Part shown: positions 42,759 to 50,806 of the stretch, piece by piece
Numbering within the stretch: position 1 is the first letter of the stretch
How the letters are laid out: every line of letters starts with the position of its first letter
Origin: Mesorhizobium sp.
GTDB taxonomy: Bacteria > Pseudomonadota > Alphaproteobacteria > Rhizobiales > Rhizobiaceae
NCBI GenBank assembly: GCA_019635735.1
Contig: JAHBYX010000010.1
Span: forward strand, 105,122 to 169,121
DNA length: 64,000 nucleotides
Reading direction: 5' to 3'
Made by a program: the position numbers and the translations under genes
The notes under the pieces: generated by a model
Databases searched by the model: none
What the model was told of the DNA's origin: nothing
Seen by the model: only the letters and a program-made list of their open reading frames with translations

Positions 42759-43103
42759 ATGTTCGTCACACCCGCATTCGCGCAGACCGGCGGCGCCGGC
42801 GCGCCGGACATGCTGATCAGTATCCTGCCTTTCGTGCTGATCTTCGTGATCATGTATTTCCTGATCATCCGTCCGCAGCGCACGCAGTTGAAGAAGCGCG
42901 AGGAGATGCTGAAGAACATACGGCGCGGCGACCAGGTCGTCACCGGCGGGGGACTTGTGGGCAAGGTCACCAAGGTTATCGACGAGCGCGGCGAGGTCGA
43001 GGTCGATCTCGGCAACAACCTGAAGGTCACGGCGCTTCGCGCCACGATCGCCGAAGTCCGCGCCAAGGGCGAGCCGGTCGCCAACCAGAACGCCAAAAGC
43101 TGA
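42759..43103 (+). CDS. yajC: preprotein translocase accessory subunit YajC
   Basis: The product is 114 residues from the ATG at 42759, with GGGAG upstream. One membrane helix (ISILPFVLIFVIMYFLIIRPQ) is followed by QRTQLKKREEMLKNIRRGDQVVTGGGLVGKV, the YajC signature. It associates with SecDF. secDF starts 40 bases downstream. Confidence 0.96.
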   Translation: MFVTPAFAQTGGAGAPDMLISILPFVLIFVIMYFLIIRPQRTQLKKREEMLKNIRRGDQVVTGGGLVGKVTKVIDERGEVEVDLGNNLKVTALRATIAEVRAKGEPVANQNAKS

Positions 43104-43143
43104 GATACGGCCCACAGAAGGCCGGTCGAGAGGAACGGAAGCC

Positions 43144-45702
43144 ATGCTTCATTTTACCCGCTGGAAGACCATCCTCATCTGGCTGACGGTGGCCGTTGGC
43201 GTGCTGTTTGCAGCCCCGAACCTCTTTCCGCAGTCCGTCCTGAATTCGCTGCCCGACTGGCTGCCCAAGAGACAGATGACCCTGGGTCTCGATCTGCAGG
43301 GCGGCTCGCATATCCTGCTGCAGCTCGATCGCAACGACCTCGTCGAGGAGCGGCTCGAGACCACGCGTAACGACATAAGGGCCGGGCTGCGCGACGCGCG
43401 CATCGGTTACACGGGCCTGTCGGGCACCGGGAATTCGGTCCAGGTGCGTATCCGCGACGCGGCCGACGTACAGAAGGCGAAGGACGCGCTCGCGAACCTG
43501 ACCGCGCCGGTGGCCGCCGGGCTGTTCAGCGGCGGCTCGATCGTCGAACTCGAATTGGACGAACCGGAGCCCGGTCTGCTGCGCTTTACGCTGACTGACG
43601 CCGGCATCAATTACCGGATGAGTTCGGCGCTCGAGCAGTCGATCGAGGTGGTCGGCCGTCGCGTCAACGAACTCGGCACGACCGAACCGCTGATCCAGAG
43701 GCAGGGAGCCGACCGCATTCTCGTGCAGGTTCCGGGCCTGCAGGATCCCGACCGCCTGAAGGATATTCTCGGCCAGACCGCGAAGCTCACCTTCCAGATG
43801 GTCGACCAGTCGATGCCGGTGCAGGAGGCGATCGAGGGACGGCCGCCGGCCGGCACCGTCGTCATGTATTCCACCGACGATCCGCCGCAGGCCTATCTGA
43901 TCGAGACGCGGGTGATCGTATCCGGCGAAAACCTCGTTGACGCTCAGGCGACCTTCGATCAGCGCACCAGCGAGCCGGTCGTTTCCTTCCGCTTCGACAA
44001 TCGCGGCGCGACCCTGTTCGGCCAGACGACCCAGGCCAATGTCGGTCGCCTCTTTGCCATCATCCTCGACAACCAGGTGATTTCGGCACCGCAGATCCGG
44101 GAGCCGATCCTCGGCGGCACCGGCCAGATCTCCGGCAATTTCACGGTTGAGGGGGCCAATGACCTCGCCGTGCTGTTGCGCGCGGGAGCACTGCCGGCGA
44201 CGCTGACGATCATCGAGGAGCGCACGGTCGGACCGAGCCTCGGCGCCGATTCCATCGCTGCCGGCCAGTTCGCGTCGGCGATCGCAGCGGTGCTGGTTCT
44301 TGCCTTCATGGTGCTCGCCTACGGATCGCTCGGCATCATCGCCAACATCGCGCTGATCGCCAACGTCGCGCTGATCGTCGCGGTCCTGACACTGCTCGGT
44401 GCGACGCTTACTCTGCCAGGCATCGCCGGTATTGTGCTGACGATGGGCATGGCGGTCGATTCCAACGTCATCATCTATGAGCGCGTGAAGGAGGAGCGGC
44501 GCGCCGGTCGTTCCATCGTCCAGTCGCTCGACGCCGGCTTCTCGCGCGCTCTTGCGACAGTCGTCGACGCCAACATGACGACGCTCATCGCGGCCGTCAT
44601 CCTGTTCTATCTCGGCTCCGGCCCGATCCGCGGCTTCGCCGTGACGCTCGCCATCGGCATCGTTACAACCGTATTCACCGCGTTCACGCTGACCCGCTGG
44701 CTGATCGCCATGTGGCTGCGCCGGACCCGTCCGACAGAAATGCCGCGCGGCGTCAAGATCGTGCCGGACGACACCACCGTTCCCTTCATGGCGTGGCGGA
44801 AGGTCGCCTTCGCCTTCTCGGGCATTACGTCGGTCATCTGCGTCGTTCTGTTCATGACCGTGGAGATGAACTACGGCATCGACTTCCGCGGAGGCTCCTC
44901 GATCGAGGTCAAGGCAGTCCAAGGAGCAGGCGACGCCGGCGACATCCGCGCGCGGCTGGGCGAGCTCAACCTCGGCGACGTGCAGGTGCAGGCCATCGGC
45001 ACCGCGGGCGAGTATCTGATCCGGATCGAAGGCCAGGGCGCCGGCGACAACGCCGAGCAGAGCGTGGTCGAGAAGGTGCGCGGCGAGCTTTCCGCCGACT
45101 ATGAGTTCCGTCGTATCGAATCGGTTGGTCCGACGATCTCGAGCGAACTCGCCCGCGCCGGCACGATCGGGGTGCTGGTCGCCCTGTTCGCCATGCTGGT
45201 CTACATCTGGTTCCGGTTCGAATGGCAGTTCGGCGTGGGTGCGATCCTGACCACGGCGCACGACGTGATCATGGTGATCGGCCTCTACATCGTGCTCGGG
45301 CTCGAGTTCAATCTGTCCAGTATCGCGGCGGTGCTGACCGTGGTCGGCTACTCGATCAACGATACGGTCGTGGTCTACGATCGCGTCCGCGAGAATCTGA
45401 GACGCTACAAGAAGATGCCGATCGAGCAATTGCTCGACCTGTCGATGAACCAGACCTTGTCGCGAACCTTCCTGACCGGCATCACCACGCTGTTCGCCTT
45501 GATTTCGCTGTATCTTTTCGGCGGCGAGGTGATCGCGTCCTTCACCCTGGCGATGATCTTCGGCATCGTCGTCGGCACCTACTCGTCGATCTTCGTCGCC
45601 GGTCCGCTGCTGATCCTCTTCAAGCTCCGGCCCGAGATGTTCGAGCGGGACGAGAAGGCGGTGGCCAAGCAGGACACCGGGCCGACCCCGACGAAGGCCT
45701 GA
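43144..45702 (+). CDS. secDF: fused protein-export membrane protein SecD-SecF
   Basis: The product is 852 residues. The SecD part has the first membrane helix, the periplasmic P1 domain with LGLDLQGGSHILLQLDRN, and five more helices including MGMAVDSNVIIYERVKEE. The SecF part begins near 545 and has the MNYGIDFRGG motif and TVVGYSINDTVVVYDRVRENL. It uses proton motive force to drive late steps of Sec export. Fusion into one polypeptide is common in rhizobia. Confidence 0.97.
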   Translation: MLHFTRWKTILIWLTVAVGVLFAAPNLFPQSVLNSLPDWLPKRQMTLGLDLQGGSHILLQLDRNDLVEERLETTRNDIRAGLRDARIGYTGLSGTGNSVQVRIRDAADVQKAKDALANLTAPVAAGLFSGGSIVELELDEPEPGLLRFTLTDAGINYRMSSALEQSIEVVGRRVNELGTTEPLIQRQGADRILVQVPGLQDPDRLKDILGQTAKLTFQMVDQSMPVQEAIEGRPPAGTVVMYSTDDPPQAYLIETRVIVSGENLVDAQATFDQRTSEPVVSFRFDNRGATLFGQTTQANVGRLFAIILDNQVISAPQIREPILGGTGQISGNFTVEGANDLAVLLRAGALPATLTIIEERTVGPSLGADSIAAGQFASAIAAVLVLAFMVLAYGSLGIIANIALIANVALIVAVLTLLGATLTLPGIAGIVLTMGMAVDSNVIIYERVKEERRAGRSIVQSLDAGFSRALATVVDANMTTLIAAVILFYLGSGPIRGFAVTLAIGIVTTVFTAFTLTRWLIAMWLRRTRPTEMPRGVKIVPDDTTVPFMAWRKVAFAFSGITSVICVVLFMTVEMNYGIDFRGGSSIEVKAVQGAGDAGDIRARLGELNLGDVQVQAIGTAGEYLIRIEGQGAGDNAEQSVVEKVRGELSADYEFRRIESVGPTISSELARAGTIGVLVALFAMLVYIWFRFEWQFGVGAILTTAHDVIMVIGLYIVLGLEFNLSSIAAVLTVVGYSINDTVVVYDRVRENLRRYKKMPIEQLLDLSMNQTLSRTFLTGITTLFALISLYLFGGEVIASFTLAMIFGIVVGTYSSIFVAGPLLILFKLRPEMFERDEKAVAKQDTGPTPTKA

Positions 45703-45705
45703 CGC

Positions 45706-46110
45706 ATGGCTCCGGCCCCCACCGGCCCGGGCATCATGATGCGGGAGGCGCATTTCCCGGGCCGCGCGCCGATTGACTCCTACGGCAATGGCGGCTTCCG
45801 CTTCGCCGACATGTCGCATCGAGGCTCAATCCTGTGCCTGCCCTCGGGCATCTATGGCTGGGATCCGAAAGAACCGCCCGCGGTCGGCATCGATGACCTT
45901 GCGAAAGTGCTCGCCGAGAGCGGCGACATCGAGATCCTGCTGATCGGCACCGGACGCGATCTGCGTCCACTGCCGAAGACGGTGCGAGAGGCGTTGCGCG
46001 CGGCCGGCATTGCCTGCGAGCCGATGTCGACGGGGGCTGCGCTGCGCACCTTCAATGTCCTTCTTGCCGAGGAGCGCGCAGTCGCCGCCGCGCTCGTCGC
46101 GGTCGACTGA
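45706..46110 (+). CDS. Mth938-like domain protein
   Basis: The product is 134 residues. The pattern AHFPGRAPIDSYGNGGFRFADMSHRGSILCLPSG followed by ILLIGTGRDLRPLP (each read in pieces) matches the Mth938/DUF498 family (NDUFAF3-like in mitochondria). Human NDUFAF3 and NDUFAF6 are both complex I assembly factors; here an NDUFAF6-like gene follows directly. An ATG at 45736 could be the true start. It lies three bases after secDF. Confidence 0.85.
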   Translation: MAPAPTGPGIMMREAHFPGRAPIDSYGNGGFRFADMSHRGSILCLPSGIYGWDPKEPPAVGIDDLAKVLAESGDIEILLIGTGRDLRPLPKTVREALRAAGIACEPMSTGAALRTFNVLLAEERAVAAALVAVD

Positions 46111-46944
46111 ATGGCATCCTTCGACCCTTATCTCGCTGAGATTGTCCGCAAATCAGACGAGGACCGCTATCTCAGCGTCCTCTACGCTCCCGAAGCGAAG
46201 CGGCAGGCGCTGTTGTCGCTTTTCGCTTTCGACGCCGAGATCGCGCGTGTCCGCGACCTCGTCTCGGAACCGATGCCCGGCGAGATCAGACTGCAATGGT
46301 GGCGCGACATTCTTTCCGCAAGCGAGCCGGGCGGCGGGCACCCCATCGCGGCGGCGTTGCTGGAGACGATCGCAAACCATCGCCTGCCGCGGCAGACATT
46401 CCTCGACTATCTGGAAGCGCGCACCTTCGACCTCTACGACGATCCGATGCCGAGCCGGACCGACCTCGAAGGCTATTGTGGCGAGACGGTCTCGGCCGTG
46501 TTCCAGCTTGCAGCGCTCGTGCTGGATTCCGACGCGGCAGCGGATGTGGCCGGCTTGTCGGGCCATGCCGGGTGCGTGGCGGGGATCATCCGGCTGTTGC
46601 GGCTGATGCCGCTCCACCGGAAGCGCGGCCAGTGCTATGTGCCCTCGGAAGTGCTTGCGGCATCCGGGCTCGACCGGGAAGCCTATCTCGGAGGAGAACC
46701 CCCGGACGCGATGGCTTTGGCATTGGGCGCGATGAAATCGCTGGCAAGCGAACATCTTCGGGCGTTCCTCACCGGAGCGCCCAGTCTCCCCGCGTCTCTG
46801 CGTCCTGCCTTTCTGCCGCTGGCGACCGCGGCGGCGCGGCTCGATCGGATCGATCCGTCCGCCTCGTGGCATTCCCCGGCGCCCGAGGTTTCGGCGCTGC
46901 GCCGCCACTGGATTCTGTTCCGTCGCGCCCGAAGCGGCTGGTGA
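46111..46944 (+). CDS. squalene/phytoene synthase-like protein (NDUFAF6-type)
   Basis: The product is 277 residues and starts directly after the Mth938-like stop. The first aspartate-rich region reads SLFAFDAEIARVRD and is followed by IRLQWWRD; the second region reads EGYCGETVSAVFQL, lacking the full DxxxD of true synthases. Together with its neighbour this suggests an NDUFAF6-like respiratory complex I assembly factor rather than a carotenoid or hopanoid enzyme. That is inference from pairing and degenerate motifs. Confidence 0.8.
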   Translation: MASFDPYLAEIVRKSDEDRYLSVLYAPEAKRQALLSLFAFDAEIARVRDLVSEPMPGEIRLQWWRDILSASEPGGGHPIAAALLETIANHRLPRQTFLDYLEARTFDLYDDPMPSRTDLEGYCGETVSAVFQLAALVLDSDAAADVAGLSGHAGCVAGIIRLLRLMPLHRKRGQCYVPSEVLAASGLDREAYLGGEPPDAMALALGAMKSLASEHLRAFLTGAPSLPASLRPAFLPLATAAARLDRIDPSASWHSPAPEVSALRRHWILFRRARSGW

Positions 46945-46947
46945 ATG

Positions 46948-46977
46948 TTTTGACGTAAACGTCAAAGCTGCTATGTT
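46948..46977 (+). promoter_or_regulatory. promoter with perfect palindrome over the -35 element
   Basis: TTTGACGT-AA-ACGTCAAA (46949-46966) is an exact inverted repeat. It overlaps a -35-like TTGACG (46950-46955); TATGTT (46972-46977) follows after 16 bases as -10. The gene at 47025 starts about 40 bases downstream. The palindrome resembles sites of MerR-family regulators of acyl-CoA catabolism (LiuR type). Confidence 0.55.
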
Positions 46978-47024
46978 CCGCTGCAAGGGCGCGCGACGAT
47001 GCCCGAAGCCGAGGAGGAACCAGG

Positions 47025-47453
47025 ATGAGTTTGCCGGTTCTCGCCGCTCTGGTCGTGATCGGAGTAGGCATGATCGTGGCGGCGATCCATTTCACGGGGG
47101 GAAGCCGCGGGGCATCGCTCGCTACTCCTGATGCCGCGCGCTCGCGTTTCGCGATCGACTTTCCGAGCCTGACGATCGGGCGGACTCATGTGACGATCGA
47201 TCGCCGATCGGCGTTTCTCGAAGTCGCGGAAGGCCGGGTCGGCCTCGTTCATGCCGTCGGCGCAAAGTTCCTGACGCGGCTCTACGGACCGGCCGACGTG
47301 ACGTCGCTGCGGCGCAGCGGCGAGTCGGCGGTCCTGATCCGCTTTTCGGATTTCACCTTCCCCGGCGCGCGGTTCGAGTTCGAGAATTCGGCCGATGCCG
47401 ACCGAGTGGCTCACATACTCGCCGATCCCGGCAGCGGCAGGAGGGCCGCGTGA
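47025..47453 (+). CDS. membrane-anchored protein, unknown function
   Basis: The product is 142 residues with a single N-terminal anchor (LPVLAALVVIGVGMIVAAIHF) and a soluble part with no motif I recognise. GAGGAGGAACCAGG gives a strong ribosome site. Its stop overlaps the GTG/ATG start of the sterol desaturase gene, so they form an operon behind the palindrome promoter at 46948. A role linked to the lipid hydroxylase is likely but unproven. Confidence 0.75.
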   Translation: MSLPVLAALVVIGVGMIVAAIHFTGGSRGASLATPDAARSRFAIDFPSLTIGRTHVTIDRRSAFLEVAEGRVGLVHAVGAKFLTRLYGPADVTSLRRSGESAVLIRFSDFTFPGARFEFENSADADRVAHILADPGSGRRAA

Positions 47454-48412
47454 TGGAGACCTATTCGTTCCCGAACGTCACCGAGATCGCGATCCCGTTC
47501 TTCGTCATCGCCATCCTTCTGGAACTCTGGCTGGTGCGCACAGGCCGCGCCAAGGGCGAGTTCGAAACGCGCGACGCATTGACGAGCCTGATGATGGGAA
47601 CCGGCAACGTCGTTGCCGGCCTGCTGCTCGGCTTCGTCTCGTTCAGTGCGCTGGCCTGGCTGTGGCAGTACCGCCTCTTCGACCTCGGCCTCTCGGTCTG
47701 GGTGTTCATCGCCGCATTCCTGCTCGACGATCTGCGCTACTATTGGTACCACCGCATCGCGCACCGGGTGCGCTGGGTATGGGCCGAACACGTCAATCAC
47801 CACTCCAGCCAGCATTACAATCTGTCGACGGCGCTCAGGCAGAGCTGGACGGGGCTGTTCACCGGCATGTTCGTGCTGCAGGCGCCGCTGGTTCTGCTCG
47901 GCTTCCATCCGGCCGTCATCGTCTTCGTCTTCGGCTTCAACTTGGTCTGGCAGTTCTGGATCCATACCGAAGCGATCGGCAAGCTGCCGCGCTGGTTCGA
48001 GTTCGTGTTCAACACGCCATCGCACCACCGCGTCCACCACGCGACCAATCCGCGCTACCTCGATGCGAACTATGCCGGCACGCTGATCATCTGGGACAGG
48101 ATGTTCGGCACCTTCGTCGAAGAGCTCGAAGATGACCGACCACGCTACGGCATCGTCAGGAACATCGGCACCTTCAATCCGCTGAAAGTCGCGTTCCATG
48201 AATATGTCGGCATCTTCAAGGACGTCGTTCGACCGGGCCTTACGGTCCGCCAGCGCCTCGGCTACCTGTTCATGCCACCCGGTTGGAGCCACGACGGCTC
48301 GCGCGACACGTCGGAGAGCCTGAAGGCCGACTATGTGCGGCGCAATCCGAGCGAGGCAGGGAAGCCGGGATTGCCGGGAGGCGCCGGCGGCGGGGTCCAG
48401 CCGGCTGAGTAG
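47450..48412 (+). CDS. sterol desaturase / fatty acid hydroxylase family protein
   Basis: The product is 320 residues from the GTG at 47450 (an ATG at 47453 is equally good; AGGAGG precedes both). The histidine boxes of membrane di-iron oxygenases are complete: HRIAH at 101-105, HVNHHSSQH at 114-122, His172 and SHHRVHH at 191-197. Several membrane helices surround them. The family hydroxylates or desaturates lipids such as ornithine lipids, sterols or fatty acids. The substrate is not evident. Confidence 0.9.
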   Translation: MMETYSFPNVTEIAIPFFVIAILLELWLVRTGRAKGEFETRDALTSLMMGTGNVVAGLLLGFVSFSALAWLWQYRLFDLGLSVWVFIAAFLLDDLRYYWYHRIAHRVRWVWAEHVNHHSSQHYNLSTALRQSWTGLFTGMFVLQAPLVLLGFHPAVIVFVFGFNLVWQFWIHTEAIGKLPRWFEFVFNTPSHHRVHHATNPRYLDANYAGTLIIWDRMFGTFVEELEDDRPRYGIVRNIGTFNPLKVAFHEYVGIFKDVVRPGLTVRQRLGYLFMPPGWSHDGSRDTSESLKADYVRRNPSEAGKPGLPGGAGGGVQPAE

Positions 48413-48414
48413 AC

Positions 48415-49248
48415 CTACTTCGTCGCGAGGAGATCCGCGAAGACCGCCTTCGTCTTCGCCATCTTGGCCTGAACCGCCGTCATCAACTCCGCACCGCGCA
48501 GCATGCCGGCGTTCCAGGTCGCGATGTAGTCGAGCCCGTCAGCGACCGAATGGTCGCGCGCATAGGCGAGGTTGCGCTTGATGCCGGCAATCGCCAGCGG
48601 CGATTTTTCCGCGATACCACGCGCCAGTTCGCGAGACGCCGACTGAAGTGCCTCGCGGTCCGGCAGCACCTGCGACAGGAGGCCGATCGCCCTGGCCTCG
48701 TCCGCCATGAAGCGCCGGCCGGTGTAGGCGAGTTCGGCCGCAATGGAGGGCGAAATCAGCTTTGGCAGGCGCTGCAGCGTGCCGACGTCGGCCGCCATGC
48801 CGATGTGGATTTCCTCGATGGAGAAATAGGCTTCTTCCGAGGCGATGCGCAGGTCGCAGGCCGTGATCATGTCGATGCCGGCGCCGATGCAGGCGCCGTG
48901 GATCTCGGCGATGACGGGAAAGCGCGCGCGTTCGATGGCGTTGAAGGCGTCCTGCAGGCGCAGGATCGTGTCACGCATCGCATAGGCGGCGCGGCCCGGC
49001 TCGCTCTCGAACAGCTTTGCGATGTCGGCGAAGGCGGCGAGGTCCATTCCGCCTGTGAAATGCCTGCCTTCGCCGCGGATAATCGCGACGCGCACTGTCT
49101 CGTCGCGGCCGAGTTCGTCCATCAGGCGCGGCAGGTCGGCCCAGAAGTCCGGAGTCATGCCGTTGGCCTTGTCCGGCCGGTTCATCGCCAGGATTGCGAT
49201 GGGTCCATCGCGCGTCACGGTGAAGAAGGTGCTGGTCGGGCTGTCCAT
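48415..49248 (-). CDS. crotonase family protein, dienoyl-CoA isomerase-like
   Basis: The product is 277 residues. The ATG at 49248 has GAGGA five bases upstream; an ATG at 49263 is the alternative. Oxyanion-hole segments are RHFTGGMDL and HGACIGAGIDMITACDLRIA. The stretch EEIHIGMAADVGTLQRLPK contains the Glu and Asp expected of delta3,5-delta2,4-dienoyl-CoA isomerase (ECH1), which handles odd double bonds in beta-oxidation. The neighbouring gene is a lipid hydroxylase. Confidence 0.87.
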   Translation of the reverse strand: MDSPTSTFFTVTRDGPIAILAMNRPDKANGMTPDFWADLPRLMDELGRDETVRVAIIRGEGRHFTGGMDLAAFADIAKLFESEPGRAAYAMRDTILRLQDAFNAIERARFPVIAEIHGACIGAGIDMITACDLRIASEEAYFSIEEIHIGMAADVGTLQRLPKLISPSIAAELAYTGRRFMADEARAIGLLSQVLPDREALQSASRELARGIAEKSPLAIAGIKRNLAYARDHSVADGLDYIATWNAGMLRGAELMTAVQAKMAKTKAVFADLLATK

Positions 49249-49366
49249 TCGGTCCTCGGTCATTTCCGTGTTTTCGGCGAGACATCTCGCGCAACCGTGA
49301 TCGGTATTGAAAGCGGTTCGTGGAGCGGTTTACCAGACGTAACGAACTGACGGCTACTGTCGGGGC

Positions 49367-50794
49367 ATGTCGAACGCCCTCCCTTTGATGTCCGCCTGGT
49401 CTGTCGTCGCAACGCCGGTGCCGACTGACGCCCCATCGCTGAACGTCGCCGAACTGCTCGGCGCGCTCAGCCATGCACTCGATCTGACAGAGGGGCAACC
49501 CAAAGGACATTGCCAGCGCGCGTGCTGGATCGGAACGCAGATCGGCATGCAAATGGGCCTGACCGCCGAGGCGCTGTCCGACATCTACTTCACCGCCTTG
49601 CTGAAGGATCTCGGCTGTTCCAGCAATGCGGCCCGCATCTGCGAACTCTATCTCGCCGACGATATCTCGTTCAAACGCGACTTCAAGACGATCGACGGCA
49701 GTCTTGCGGCGGCGCTGCGGTTCGTCATGGACAAGACCGGCATCCAGTCCGGCTTCGCCGAACGCGTGCGCGCCATCCTCAACATCCTGCGCAACGGCGG
49801 CGAGATCTCGCGCGAGCTGATTGAAACACGCTGCCACCGCGGCGCCGACATTGCCGCGAAGATGCGCTTTCCGGCTGAAGTGCAGGACGGCATCCGCTGG
49901 CTCGACGAGCACTGGGACGGATCCGGCAAGCCGGAGGGTAGGGTCGGCGAAGCCATCCCGGTGGCGTCGCGAATTGCGCTGGTGGCCCAAGTTGCCGACA
50001 TCTTCCACAAGGAGGGCGGCCGCGCCGCTGCGAGGGCCGAAATCCTCGCTCGCCGCGGCACCTGGTTCGATCCGGCAGTGGTGGACGCGTTCATGTCCGC
50101 GGAGAAGCGGGCCGTCTTCTGGCAAGCGATCGAAGGAGATGCACTCGATCGCCATCTTTCGGACCTGGCGCCGGCGCGCTCGAGTGCGCCGCTCGACGAC
50201 GACTATGTCGACGATATCGCGGCCGCCTTCGCCGACGTGATCGACGCCAAGAGCCCCTTTACGGCTGGACACTCGAGGCGGGTCACCCTGTTCACCGACA
50301 TGATTGCCGAAGAGATGGGGCTCGATGCGGGGCATCGACGCTGGCTTCGCCGCGCGGCCCTGCTGCACGATATCGGCAAGCTGGCCGTCTCCAACCAGAT
50401 CCTCGACAAGCCGGGCAGGCCTGAGGAAAGCGAGTGGATCTCCATCCGTAGCCACCCGGCCCACAGCGCCGACATCCTCCGTCAGGTTGCCATATTCCGG
50501 GATCTTTCGGACATCGCCGGGGCGCATCACGAGCGTCTCGACGGCAAGGGCTATCCGCTCGGCCTCGCCAGCGCCGACATCGTCTTCGAGGTGCGCATGT
50601 TGACGGTCGCCGACGTCTTCGATGCGCTGACCGCCGACCGGCCGTACCGCAAGGCGATGACGGTGTCCGAAGCCTTCGCGATCCTCGACAAGGACATCGG
50701 CACCGCCTTCGATGGCGACTGCGTCGCGGCGCTCAAGCGGGCCGTGGGACGGCTGGCGGCCGACGGCGGTGCGCCCGCGCTCGTGTGGGGCTGA
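49367..50794 (+). CDS. HD-GYP phosphodiesterase with degenerate N-terminal HD repeat
   Basis: The product is 475 residues. The C-terminal half has an intact HD-GYP domain: LLHDIGKLAVSNQILDKPG (His334, Asp335) and HHERLDGKGYP at 387-397, the c-di-GMP phosphodiesterase signature. The N-terminal half looks like a decayed copy: LLKDLGCSSN at 78-87 where HD should be, and HWDGSGKPEG at 182-191 where the GYP loop should be. No receiver or membrane segment is present, so it is a cytosolic enzyme whose N-terminal half may be regulatory. Confidence 0.88.
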   Translation: MSNALPLMSAWSVVATPVPTDAPSLNVAELLGALSHALDLTEGQPKGHCQRACWIGTQIGMQMGLTAEALSDIYFTALLKDLGCSSNAARICELYLADDISFKRDFKTIDGSLAAALRFVMDKTGIQSGFAERVRAILNILRNGGEISRELIETRCHRGADIAAKMRFPAEVQDGIRWLDEHWDGSGKPEGRVGEAIPVASRIALVAQVADIFHKEGGRAAARAEILARRGTWFDPAVVDAFMSAEKRAVFWQAIEGDALDRHLSDLAPARSSAPLDDDYVDDIAAAFADVIDAKSPFTAGHSRRVTLFTDMIAEEMGLDAGHRRWLRRAALLHDIGKLAVSNQILDKPGRPEESEWISIRSHPAHSADILRQVAIFRDLSDIAGAHHERLDGKGYPLGLASADIVFEVRMLTVADVFDALTADRPYRKAMTVSEAFAILDKDIGTAFDGDCVAALKRAVGRLAADGGAPALVWG

Positions 50795-50806
50795 CGGGAC
50801 GCGCGC

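Noticed and set aside
43027..45819. Very long minus-strand open frame opposite secDF
   Set aside because: It is the complement of a strongly coding G+C-rich gene. Its product is rich in Arg, Asp, His and Gly with no domain, and secDF on the plus strand is unmistakable.
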